Assembly: GCF_947632075.1 (NCBI RefSeq)
Contig: NZ_CANRNX010000014.1
Location: forward strand, 1 to 40,871
DNA from: an uncultured Flavobacterium sp.
GTDB taxonomy: Bacteria; Bacteroidota; Bacteroidia; Flavobacteriales; Flavobacteriaceae
Length of the DNA stretch: 40,871 nt
Reading direction: 5' to 3'
Both the position numbers and the translations under genes were made by a program. Numbering within the stretch: the first letter of the stretch is position 1; every line of letters starts with the position of its first letter. Below the pieces are notes generated by a model. The model saw only the letters and a program-made list of their open reading frames with translations. It was not told the DNA's origin and made no database searches. This document shows positions 34,551-40,871 of this stretch, one piece after another.

Positions 34551-35748
34551 TTTAATATTATTGGTTTCTCTTTACGCTTCAGCACAAGAATATAAAGGAA
34601 ACATAGAATCAGTTAATTTAAACGGGTTGCATAAAATTGCTCTTACACCTGAAGCAATTTCAGATGCCAATAATTCGTTTTCACGTTTTCGAATTTACGA
34701 TAGTCAAAACTCAGAAGTTCCTTTTGCGATTTATGAAGAAAATCTTTCTGAATCCAATCAAAAAAACTTTCCTATATTTCAGAAAAATGTAATTGATACG
34801 GTTTCAACTTCAATTATTATTTTAAATGAAAATAAGCAGAATTTAGATGGTTTGTATTTAAAAAATGCAAATACAAACGTTTCTAAGCAATACAATATTT
34901 ATGGAAGTAATGATGAAAAAAAATGGTTTGGATTAGTTAATAATCAGTCTGTATCAGGTTTATCAACTGAAAATGGTACTTGGGTTGAACGTTTATTTTC
35001 TTTTCCTGTTAATGATTATAAATTTTTAAAATTTGAATTTTTGGATAAGAAATCACTTCCAATAAATATTTTAGAAGTTAATTTATATGCCAATCACAAA
35101 TTAGAAAAAGAGTTTATTGAACTTAAAAATTGTTCTCAAGAAAGAAGTTTTAATAAAGAAACTAAACAAACAGAAATTGTTTTTACGTTCGACAAACCTC
35201 AACTAATTAATAAGCTTAGATTTGATATTTCTGCACCAAATTTTTACTTGCGTGAAGCAGTAATTTTGCTTGAAAAAACAAAAAGACGAAAGAAACGCAA
35301 CATTTCGTATCAAGAAAATTATATGAGTTTTGAATTGAATTCAAAAAATGTGAATCAATTCAACATTAGAAATTTGTTTACAAAAAGTTTTACTTTAGTT
35401 ATTGATAACCATGATAATCCTGAATTGACTTTAAATTCAATACAATTGTTCCAAAATCAAACCTATTTAATTGCTGATTTGAAACAAAATGAAATTTATT
35501 CTTTAATAATTGACTCAAAATTTAAAGAACCTAATTACGATTTGGCTCTTTCAGGAATTGATTTGAATAAGAATTATCCAACAACCCAAGTTTTAAATAT
35601 TGCGAAAATTAAAACTCAAGCAAAAGAAGAAGTAAATAAAAGCTTCTGGCAAACTTCAGCCTTCATGTGGATTTGTATTATTTTGGCTGTTATTACTTTG
35701 GGTTTCTTTTCAGTTTCAATGATTAAAGACTTAGGTAAAGAAAAATAA
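34534..35748 (+). CDS. DUF3999 family exported protein
   Basis: A 404-residue protein starting at the ATG at 34534 (MKKIVSLILLVSLYASAQ is the signal peptide); an in-frame ATG at 34510 would bury the signal. The mature part is a beta-rich region (about 20-360) containing GNIESVNLNGLHKIALTPEA and FRIYDSQNSEVPFAIYEE, matching DUF3999, whose folds resemble discoidin-like carbohydrate-binding sandwiches. A single membrane segment near the C-terminus (SAFMWICIILAVITLGFFSV) anchors it with a short basic tail inside. It overlaps the DUF2339 gene by 17 bases, so the pair is translated together. Confidence 0.87.
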   Translation: MKKIVSLILLVSLYASAQEYKGNIESVNLNGLHKIALTPEAISDANNSFSRFRIYDSQNSEVPFAIYEENLSESNQKNFPIFQKNVIDTVSTSIIILNENKQNLDGLYLKNANTNVSKQYNIYGSNDEKKWFGLVNNQSVSGLSTENGTWVERLFSFPVNDYKFLKFEFLDKKSLPINILEVNLYANHKLEKEFIELKNCSQERSFNKETKQTEIVFTFDKPQLINKLRFDISAPNFYLREAVILLEKTKRRKKRNISYQENYMSFELNSKNVNQFNIRNLFTKSFTLVIDNHDNPELTLNSIQLFQNQTYLIADLKQNEIYSLIIDSKFKEPNYDLALSGIDLNKNYPTTQVLNIAKIKTQAKEEVNKSFWQTSAFMWICIILAVITLGFFSVSMIKDLGKEK

Positions 35749-35754
35749 AAGCAT

Positions 35755-35787
35755 AAAAAAACTTCAATAGAAATATTGAAGTTTTTT
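35755..35787. terminator. Bidirectional terminator between DUF3999 and the SDR
   Basis: Stem of about 15 pairs (AAAAAAACTTCAATA / TATTGAAGTTTTTT) with a GAAA loop, between converging genes. Confidence 0.9.
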
Positions 35788-35793
35788 ATTTTA

Positions 35794-36510
35794 TTACGGA
35801 TTTGTACTCCAAATTGAAGCCGATTTAATTAAAGCTCTTCTTGGGAATTTTAATGTTGCTACAATTAATTCTGCAAAATCTTCTGGTTGCAATACTTTAT
35901 CCGGATTACCGTCTGTAATTCCTAATTCTAAAGACATGTCACTTGCAATAGTACTTGGAGTTAATGTAGTTACACGAATGTTATTTTTGCGAACTTCTTT
36001 CATTAACGATTCAGATAAACCAATTACTGCAAATTTTGATGCTGAATATGCAGATGTTCCTGGGTTTCCGTTTATTCCAGCTGTTGAAGAAACATTGAAA
36101 ATATCACCTTCGTTTTGGTTAACCATAAAAGGTAAAACTTCTTTAGTAACATAATACATTCCTAAAACGTTAGTGTTAATCATGCTAACCCATTTCTCAG
36201 TTTCCATTTCTAAGAAAGAACCAAAAGCAGCTATTCCTGCATTATTAACTAAAATATCAATTGTTCCAAATTTAGCTATAATGTTTTCAATACCTGTTTT
36301 TACTTCAGAAACGTTTGCAATATCAAAAACTTCATAAACAGCTTCGACACCTAATGCTTTTAATTCATTTACCGTTTCTTGTAAATTATGTTCGTTACGA
36401 CCGGTAATTGCAACATTAATTCCTTCTTGAGCAAAAGCAATTGCAGTTGCTTTACCTAAACCACGACCGCCGCCAGTGATTAAGGCTTTTTTTCCATTTA
36501 ATTTAGACAT
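35794..36510 (-). CDS. Short-chain dehydrogenase/reductase, FabG-like
   Basis: A 238-residue NAD(P)-dependent SDR. Landmarks: TGGGRGLGKA (nucleotide-binding glycine motif, about 12-21), the NNAGIAAFG strand, catalytic Ser in FNVSSTAGI and the YSASK pair (Tyr and Lys), then TPSTIASDM. These fit classical SDRs such as 3-ketoacyl-ACP reductases. The substrate cannot be read from the sequence: it stands alone and not in a fatty-acid operon. A Bacteroidota -7 box lies just upstream. Confidence 0.93.
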   Translation of the reverse strand: MSKLNGKKALITGGGRGLGKATAIAFAQEGINVAITGRNEHNLQETVNELKALGVEAVYEVFDIANVSEVKTGIENIIAKFGTIDILVNNAGIAAFGSFLEMETEKWVSMINTNVLGMYYVTKEVLPFMVNQNEGDIFNVSSTAGINGNPGTSAYSASKFAVIGLSESLMKEVRKNNIRVTTLTPSTIASDMSLELGITDGNPDKVLQPEDFAELIVATLKFPRRALIKSASIWSTNP

Positions 36511-36527
36511 GTTTATTATGATTTGTA

Positions 36528-36535
36528 CAAAGTTA
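36528..36535 (-). promoter_or_regulatory. Probable -7 promoter element of the SDR gene
   Basis: Minus strand reads TAACTTTG, an exact TAnnTTTG match, 18 bases upstream of the SDR ATG. Confidence 0.58.
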
Positions 36536-36598
36536 AGGAAATTAAAGACGTTACATTTTACTAAACTGTAAAGTATTTATTTTTAAGTTTTATTTTTT

Positions 36599-37288
36599 TT
36601 ATTTTCTTAATTGAAAATGAACCACAATATTGCTTGTTATTTCTATTTCACCTGGAGCCACAGTTTGTCTATTTGCTGAATCCGCAGAAAGCATTTTAGC
36701 TTCTAAATTGTAAATTCTTGGGTTTATAACATGTGAGTTTTCACTTAAAAAAACTGCACTACCAACATCTTGTTTAAGTGCTTTTCCATAATCTTTTGCT
36801 TTGATTTTAGCATTATCAACAGCTTTTGATCTCGCTTCCGATTCATAATCATTAGTTTTCGAAGATTTGAATTCAACTCCTTGAATAGTATTTGCACCAG
36901 CATCAACTAATCCAAACATAATGGTTTCATATTTTGATAAATCATTTAATTGAATAGTTAAAATCTGTGAAGCAACATAATATTCTGTTTTAGTTTCATA
37001 ATCATATTGTCGGTTTAAACTCACGTTTTGAGTTTGATAATCTTTTTCAGAAATTTTTTCCTTTTTTAGAAAAGAAATCATCTTAGCCATTACCTTATCG
37101 TTTTCCTTTTTCACAGTCGAAGCATCTTTACCTTTAATTTCTGATCCAATTGTTAAAACAACTTCATCTGGTTGCACTTTTACACTTCCTTGTCCGTTGA
37201 CTACAATTACAGGTTCTTCTTTAAAAGTTTGAGCTTGTGTGTTTAGAGTAAATAAAATAGTTGCTGCGATAAAAAATATTTTTTTCAT
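36599..37288 (-). CDS. SIMPL-domain (DUF541) exported protein
   Basis: A 229-residue protein starting at the ATG at 37288; the in-frame extension to 37333 covers the promoter and a terminator. A signal peptide (about 1-20: IFFIAATILFTLNTQAQ) precedes the SIMPL domain: VVNGQGSVKVQPDEVVLTIG, SEKDYQTQNVSLNRQYDYE, and the C-terminal SEARSKAVDNAKIKAKDYG and VAPGEIEITSNIVVHFQL. SIMPL proteins form large periplasmic oligomers of unclear function. The gene is separated from the upstream META-domain gene by that gene's terminator. Confidence 0.92.
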   Translation of the reverse strand: MKKIFFIAATILFTLNTQAQTFKEEPVIVVNGQGSVKVQPDEVVLTIGSEIKGKDASTVKKENDKVMAKMISFLKKEKISEKDYQTQNVSLNRQYDYETKTEYYVASQILTIQLNDLSKYETIMFGLVDAGANTIQGVEFKSSKTNDYESEARSKAVDNAKIKAKDYGKALKQDVGSAVFLSENSHVINPRIYNLEAKMLSADSANRQTVAPGEIEITSNIVVHFQLRK

Positions 37289-37318
37289 GATATAAATTTT
37301 AATTTTTGTTAAGTCTTT

Positions 37319-37326
37319 CAAATGTA
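37319..37326 (-). promoter_or_regulatory. Probable -7 promoter element of the SIMPL gene
   Basis: Minus strand reads TACATTTG, an exact TAnnTTTG match, 31 bases upstream of the ATG and directly beyond the META-gene terminator. Confidence 0.57.
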
Positions 37327-37332
37327 ATGCCA

Positions 37333-37365
37333 AAAAAAAGAAGTTAGCATTACTAACTTCTTTTT
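37333..37365 (-). terminator. Terminator of the META-domain gene
   Basis: AAGTTAG / CTAACTT stem extended by A/T pairs, 5-nt loop, U-rich tail on the minus strand. Confidence 0.88.
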
Positions 37366-37367
37366 AA

Positions 37368-37802
37368 TTATTTTTTAGCGTATTCTGCAATTAATGTTTT
37401 ACCATCTTCTTCATACAAAAAAAGTTTATTATTCTTGATTTCAAACTTTTTAGCTGAAAAGAAAGCTACACCATAACCATATTTTTGCATAAATTCTTGA
37501 TCGCAGTAACGCATCGTATTTCTAATTTTATCAAAATTAATATTGTTATTATCTAAAGTAAATTCTCCACCAACTGCATTACAACCATCCGTTGTAGAGA
37601 AATTTCCATTTTCAAAAGAAAGTGTAATTCCATCTGGAGTTTCGCTGTTTTTTACATAAACCTTATTTCCAGATTGAATAAGTGTCCAACTTGTATTTTC
37701 TAAATTTGTCATTGTTGTTGATGATTTAGGTTTTAAACATTTACAACTTACAACCAACGAAGTGAAGATAACTAAAGTAAATAAAAGCCTTATATTTTTC
37801 AT
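37368..37802 (-). CDS. META-domain lipoprotein (HslJ-like)
   Basis: A 144-residue lipoprotein. The signal peptide ends with a lipobox, LVVSC, so Cys20 is the likely lipidated residue. The remainder is one META domain: LENTSWTLIQSGNK, LSFENGNFSTTDGCNAVGGE (with the conserved GCN), DKIRNTMRYCD and the terminal KLFLYEEDGKTLIAEY. META/HslJ proteins are small envelope beta proteins, linked in E. coli to novobiocin tolerance and heat stress; the role here is unknown. It is divergent from the MATE exporter. Confidence 0.9.
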   Translation of the reverse strand: MKNIRLLFTLVIFTSLVVSCKCLKPKSSTTMTNLENTSWTLIQSGNKVYVKNSETPDGITLSFENGNFSTTDGCNAVGGEFTLDNNNINFDKIRNTMRYCDQEFMQKYGYGVAFFSAKKFEIKNNKLFLYEEDGKTLIAEYAKK

Positions 37803-37882
37803 AATTATATATTTTTAGTAAAAATACAAATTTGCTTTAGAACTCAAGTTCATTTGAGATTATTTAAGTGAGAATTTGTAAC

Positions 37883-37890
37883 TATCTTTG
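37883..37890 (+). promoter_or_regulatory. Probable -7 promoter element of the MATE gene
   Basis: TATCTTTG, an exact TAnnTTTG match, 18 bases before the MATE ATG; no clear -33 element. Confidence 0.5.
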
Positions 37891-37907
37891 CATCTAAATT
37901 TTTTTTA

Positions 37908-39287
37908 ATGAATTTAAGTGTTTATACTAAAGAATTCGGGTATAATTTTAAATTAGCTTATCCGATTATTTTGGCAATGCTAGGGCATACCGTTGTTGGT
38001 GTTATTGATAACATTATGGTTGGGCAAATTGGCCCAACTGAACTTGCTGCAGCTTCTTTAGCGAATAGTTTTGTGTTTATTGCAATTTCTATCGGGGTTG
38101 GATTTTCTACTGCAATTACACCTTTAATTGCCTCATCTGATAGTTCTGGCGATGTTCTTCAAGGCAGAAAAGTATTTATAAACGGATTGGTTTTATGTAC
38201 CATACTAGGTTTTTTCTTATTCGGAGTTTTGTACTTCATGAAACCTATTCTAGATTTTATGAAACAACCAGAGGAGGTTATTGTAATGGCTAAACCTTTT
38301 TTAGATATTGTAGCTTTATCCATTATACCATTAGTCATTTTTCAAGCATTCAAACAGTTTGCAGATGGTAAGTCGCAAACTAAATATTCTATGTTTGCTA
38401 CAATAATTTCTAATGTAGTTAACGTACTTTTTAATTATTTTTTAATTTATGGAATTTGGATTTTCCCTGAATTAGGGATGATGGGAGCAGCATACGGAAC
38501 CCTTATTTCGCGTATCGCTATGTTAATTTATATGTACTTTGCATTGAGAAGTTTAAAAGATTTCACTACCTTTTTGTCTAAGATTTCTTTGAAAGAAATA
38601 GATAAAGTAATTTGTGTAAAAATCTCAAAATTAGGAGGTCCTTCATCGATGCAATCATTATTTGAAGTTGGCTTGTTTACTGGGGCCGTTTGGCTTTCGG
38701 GCATGATCGGTACTTCTGCACAAGCAGCAAACCAAATTGCTTTAAGTATGGCTTCAATGACTTTTATGTTTGCTTCGGGTTTAGGTGTTGCGGCTATGAT
38801 TAGAGTAGGAAATCAGAAAGGAATTCAAGATTTTGTGAAGTTACGAGTTGTTGCATTTTCTATAGTTTTAATGACTATTTTATTATACACATTCTTTGCT
38901 GTTTTCTTTGTGGTTTTCCACAGTTACATTCCGTTGTTTTTCTTAGATGCGGAAGATGCTAAAAATGCTTTACTAAATCAAGAAGTGATTGAATTAGCAG
39001 GTAAACTATTAATGATTGCTGCTATATTCCAAATTTCAGATGGAATTCAGGTTACCGTTTTAGGTGCTTTACGCGGATTGCAAGATGTAAATATTCCAAC
39101 TGTAATCACTTTTGTATCGTATTGGTTAATTGGTTTTCCAATTGCTATATATTTAGGATTATATACAAAATTAGGTGTCGAAGGAATTTGGTACGGATTA
39201 TTAGCAGGGTTAACTGCTGCTGCAATTTTTTCGTATCTTCGCCTAAATTATATGACACGAAAATTAATTAATTTACAAAAATCATAA
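37908..39287 (+). CDS. MATE-family efflux transporter
   Basis: A 459-residue inner-membrane exporter of the NorM-like MATE type with twelve predicted membrane segments in two six-helix halves. The first half has AYPIILAMLGHTVVGVIDNI followed by MVGQIGPTELAAASLANSF, the classic MATE opening; the second opens with KLGGPSSMQSLFEVGLFTGA and has QAANQIALSMASMTFM. Family members expel cationic drugs or organic cations in exchange for H+ or Na+; the substrate here is not predictable. A small acidic protein gene follows 16 bases downstream and is probably in the same transcript. Confidence 0.94.
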   Translation: MNLSVYTKEFGYNFKLAYPIILAMLGHTVVGVIDNIMVGQIGPTELAAASLANSFVFIAISIGVGFSTAITPLIASSDSSGDVLQGRKVFINGLVLCTILGFFLFGVLYFMKPILDFMKQPEEVIVMAKPFLDIVALSIIPLVIFQAFKQFADGKSQTKYSMFATIISNVVNVLFNYFLIYGIWIFPELGMMGAAYGTLISRIAMLIYMYFALRSLKDFTTFLSKISLKEIDKVICVKISKLGGPSSMQSLFEVGLFTGAVWLSGMIGTSAQAANQIALSMASMTFMFASGLGVAAMIRVGNQKGIQDFVKLRVVAFSIVLMTILLYTFFAVFFVVFHSYIPLFFLDAEDAKNALLNQEVIELAGKLLMIAAIFQISDGIQVTVLGALRGLQDVNIPTVITFVSYWLIGFPIAIYLGLYTKLGVEGIWYGLLAGLTAAAIFSYLRLNYMTRKLINLQKS

Positions 39288-39303
39288 GCTTAATATTTAT
39301 ATT

Positions 39304-39534
39304 ATGGAATTACCAAAATTTGTTTTAGCAGATAATACTGATTTCCCAGATGATATTTTTATCATCCATTTAGACTTTCCTCGTTTTTTAGTTAATCTTG
39401 AAAATGATGAAGTTGAATTTTTAGAAGATATCGAAGTAAGCGAAGAAGATGAAGTTGCTGAAGAAATGGAAAAACTTATCAAGTTAGCAGGGGAGTTCTA
39501 CGATAGAGAAATGGAACGTTACGCTGAAGAATAA
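39304..39534 (+). CDS. Small acidic protein, unknown function
   Basis: A 76-residue soluble protein with a hydrophobic-aromatic first half (ELPKFVLADNTDFPDDIFII, then HLDFPRFLVNL) and a strongly acidic helical second half (EFLEDIEVSEEDEVAEEMEK). It has no signal peptide or membrane segment. I do not recognise a named family. It follows the MATE gene by 16 bases and is followed by a terminator, so it is probably the last gene of that operon. Short proteins of this shape occur in other Flavobacteria, though I cannot check that here. Confidence 0.75.
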   Translation: MELPKFVLADNTDFPDDIFIIHLDFPRFLVNLENDEVEFLEDIEVSEEDEVAEEMEKLIKLAGEFYDREMERYAEE

Positions 39535-39555
39535 TTTACATTATTTATATTTTTT

Positions 39556-39591
39556 AAAGAGCTTTTTGTTACCAAACAAAAGGCTTTTTTT
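39556..39591 (+). terminator. Terminator after the small acidic gene
   Basis: Imperfect stem AGCTTTTTGTT / AACAAAAGGCT with a short loop and a T7 tail. Confidence 0.72.
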
Positions 39592-39625
39592 ATGCTTTGA
39601 AACCCCTTATAAATATTGGGCTTAA

Positions 39626-39665
39626 AAAACGACGGGAGGTTTTACCCAAAACCTCCCGTCGTTTT
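39626..39665. repeat. Perfect 18-bp inverted repeat, GC-rich core, with degenerate third arm
   Basis: AAAACGACGGGAGGTTTT (39626-39643) is followed, after ACCC, by its exact reverse complement (39648-39665). A diverged copy of the right arm, AAAACCTCTTGACGTTTT, follows at 39671-39688. The G/C-rich core contrasts with the surrounding AT-rich DNA. No coding sequence covers it. Confidence 0.85.
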
Positions 39666-39691
39666 ACATAAAACCTCTTGACGTTTTTACC

Positions 39692-39711
39692 AAAAAGATA
39701 CTTATCTTTTT
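39692..39711. repeat. Perfect 9-bp hairpin
   Basis: AAAAAGATA / TATCTTTTT with a 2-nt loop, immediately after the 18-bp inverted repeat. It could act as a weak terminator; no gene ends here. Confidence 0.6.
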
Positions 39712-39976
39712 GTATAAAAAAGATTATTAAAATGCAAAGATAAGCAAAACGGTTAAACCCGTTATTATACAATGCTTTATAAAATAGTAGTCTTGAATTG
39801 GAAGTCCGTGTCTGAATGATTTTAGGCTTAAATTGACAAGGTTAGGTTACTAAATCGTTACCGATTGACACAGGTAACAACATAACTTAACAGGTTATAT
39901 TTCAGTGTTTTGCACCCTTTTTTATATTCCCTTGTAACTCAATGTAATTTAATTTTAAACATTAAACATTTGAGTT

Positions 39977-40057
39977 ATGGAGCAGACAAAAAAATCGACG
40001 TACAAACTCCTTTTCTACTTAAAGAAAAACGAACTGAAAAAGAATGGCAATGCCCCG
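39977..40057 (+). pseudogene. Tyrosine integrase, N-terminal remnant
   Basis: From the ATG at 39977 the sequence reads MEQTKKSTYKLLFYLKKNEL then KKNGNAP, the start of the arm-binding domain of Bacteroidota tyrosine integrases (often KLLFYLKRNEPKKNGNAPIMGRITI). Homology stops after NAP at about 40057, immediately before the 34-bp palindrome, and the frame ends at TGA 40079-40081. The remaining arm-binding, core-binding and catalytic domains (about 370 residues) are missing. A regulated short peptide is unlikely. Confidence 0.72.
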
Positions 40058-40058
40058 T

Positions 40059-40092
40059 GGAGAATCAGGTGGTCAATTTGACCAGATTCTCC
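40059..40092. repeat. 34-bp imperfect palindrome at the junction of two integrase fragments
   Basis: GGAGAATC (40059-40066), AGG, TGGTCAA, T, TTGACCA, GATTCTCC (40085-40092): an 8-bp and a 7-bp arm with a 3-base bulge on one side. The core TGGTCAATTTGACCA resembles terminal-repeat motifs I associate with Bacteroidota IS21-family elements; this link is from memory and uncertain. Confidence 0.6.
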
Positions 40093-40524
40093 AACGTGTG
40101 ATCTAGCTGTAACGTATCTTTCGTATGTACCCATACTATACTCGCCTTTAGAAACTAATGCGAAAATTTCGTTATTATGTTTTTGAAATTCTTCAAGTAC
40201 TTTTGTATTTGCTACAGTATTTCCGAGTACATAATCAATTAGTAGCTTTGATGTAATTGAGATATTACGATTTATCAGTTGTATTTTATAGTCATCGATT
40301 TTTCGTCTCAATGAATCTAAAAAATAATTTAAAGCTTTTGCATCTTCTTTTGTACCAATTGCTTTTTCATTTTTCTGATTCCATCTTGATGACTCCCATT
40401 TTCGTTTGGTAGATGCTTCTTTCTGTATTCCATTAACAGTGATTCTTAAATAAATATATCGTAAATCGAATCCTTTATGATGAGTTTTGAGAAAGAAATT
40501 TAATCCGTAACTTGTTTCTAACAT
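40093..40524 (-). pseudogene. Second tyrosine integrase, N-terminal half only
   Basis: From the ATG at 40524 about 144 residues match the N-terminal half of Bacteroidota phage-type integrases: the arm-binding domain (about 7-90: GLNFFLKTHHKGFDLRYIYL, then RITVNGIQKEASTKRKW) and the SAM-like core-binding domain (about 93-144: ITSKLLIDYVLGN to SMGTYERYVTARSHV). After RSHV, where the chain normally continues towards the catalytic domain, the frame enters the palindrome and ends at 40015 with unrelated residues. The catalytic Arg, His and Tyr motifs are absent. It is a different subtype from the other fragment, lies in the opposite orientation, and its start faces tRNA-Ser, 273 bases away. Confidence 0.85.
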
Positions 40525-40714
40525 ATAATATAAATTTAAATATTGATAAATATCGAACTACAATAATTTAAATTCAAGTCGTTAAATATATTTACATGTT
40601 GAAAATCAGGTGTTTGTGTTTACTTTAGAGGCAATAATTTTACCTTTAAAAAATTGCCATTATTTTGCCACAGAATTTTGAGCATTTTTATAAATTTTGA
40701 TGATTCTCATGCAC

Positions 40715-40752
40715 AAAAAAAAAACCTGCATATCTTAAAGATTGCAGGTTTT
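40715..40752 (-). terminator. Terminator downstream of tRNA-Ser
   Basis: AAAACCTGCA / TGCAGGTTTT stem with an inner ATCTT/AGAT pairing; on the minus strand it ends in a run of ten T residues, 46 bases after the tRNA 3' end. Confidence 0.88.
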
Positions 40753-40797
40753 ATAGTCCTTTAGGCGTAAATCAATATTAAAACTGATTATTACTTG

Positions 40798-40871
40798 CGG
40801 AGAAAGAGGGATTCGAACCCCCGGACCTGTTACAGTCAACAGTTTTCAAGACTGCCGCATTCGACCACTCT
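40798..40871 (-). tRNA. tRNA-Ser, anticodon UGA (5' end outside window)
   Basis: On the minus strand the sequence reads through AGAGTGGTCGAATGCGGCA (D-arm side), the anticodon loop CTTGAAA with anticodon TGA, a long variable arm (GTTGACTGTAACA) typical of tRNA-Ser, the T-arm GGGGGTTCGAATCCC, and the acceptor strand TTTCTCC plus discriminator G. CCA is not encoded. About a dozen 5' bases lie beyond the window end. Confidence 0.93.

Larger units (their letters stand above)
39535..39976. other. 442-base noncoding accessory region before the integrase fragments
   Basis: After the terminator, this stretch contains the 18-bp GC-rich inverted repeat (39626-39665) with a degenerate third arm (39671-39688), a second hairpin (39692-39711), a weak AACGG/CCGTT hairpin near 39749-39764, and a 6-bp inverted repeat GTTACC / GGTAAC (39857-39862 and 39873-39878). 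I see no convincing gene, promoter or att site in it. Confidence 0.55.

Noticed and set aside
39590..39772. 60-residue minus-strand reading frame over the inverted repeats
   Set aside because: It consists of the inverted repeat and hairpin sequence, with no promoter and no recognisable protein.
39535..39976. CRISPR array, because of repeated arms near 39626-39688
   Set aside because: There are only two and a half arms in inverted rather than direct orientation, with no spacers of regular length and no cas genes.
40058..40093. Complete insertion sequence at the integrase junction
   Set aside because: Only a 34-bp palindrome is present; there is no transposase frame or target duplication.
39910..40101. 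63-residue reading frame on the plus strand
   Set aside because: It runs in a different frame from the integrase remnant starting at 39977 and matches nothing recognisable; the VVNL end is the palindrome read through.

Overview
The window looks like chromosomal DNA of a member of the Flavobacteriaceae (Bacteroidota), probably Flavobacterium or a close relative. The DNA is strongly AT-rich. Many genes have an upstream -7 box of the Bacteroidota form TAnnTTTG, a few also with a -33 TTTG. Several protein families are typical of this group: the ~480-residue GAPDH, the DUF4369-thioredoxin lipoprotein, MutS2 without an Smr domain, and integrases with the Bacteroidota-type arm-binding N-terminus. 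Genus-level placement is inference.

Layout. 1-4.8 kb: aconitase (5' end cut by the window), an exported cupin-like protein, a DUF2490 outer-membrane protein, a CitMHS-type citrate transporter broken by an apparent ~14-nt deletion, and a DUF3861 protein. 4.8-7.8 kb (minus strand): long-form GAPDH and an HtrA/Deg protease. 7.9-10.3 kb: operon dapF - GNAT acetyltransferase - mltG. 10.5-11.5 kb: a lysozyme-like exported protein and a 52-residue membrane protein, each with its own promoter and terminator. 11.5-16.7 kb (minus): pheT, a DCC-type thiol oxidoreductase, mutS2; ung diverges from mutS2. 17.4-20.8 kb (minus): TlpA-like lipoprotein, then the tightly packed set substrate-binding-like protein - transglutaminase-like protein - DUF423. 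20.9-25.8 kb (minus): sbcD-sbcC. 25.9-27.4 kb (minus): an unknown exported protein and a protein resembling a catalytically dead HNH endonuclease with a C-terminal helix-turn-helix. 27.4-31.3 kb: a noncoding region with a possible small RNA, aroC, thiamine pyrophosphokinase (convergent), a rhodanese, a secreted EEP-family nuclease/phosphatase-like protein and a DedA protein. 31.4-39.5 kb: DUF4190-like protein, the DUF2339-DUF3999 pair, an SDR, SIMPL and META proteins, a MATE exporter and a small acidic protein. 39.5-40.9 kb: accessory scar containing inverted repeats, two N-terminal fragments of different tyrosine integrases meeting head-to-head at a 34-bp imperfect palindrome, and tRNA-Ser(UGA), cut by the window end.

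Most of the window is ordinary core genome: central metabolism, cell-wall synthesis, translation, DNA repair and envelope functions. The parts that most repay a second look are the integrase scar beside tRNA-Ser, the orphan promoter/terminator upstream of aroC (where the aroC -33 element sits in the terminator hairpin loop), the degenerate HNH-HTH protein, and the broken citrate transporter. I saw no CRISPR array, rRNA, complete insertion sequence or clear defence system.
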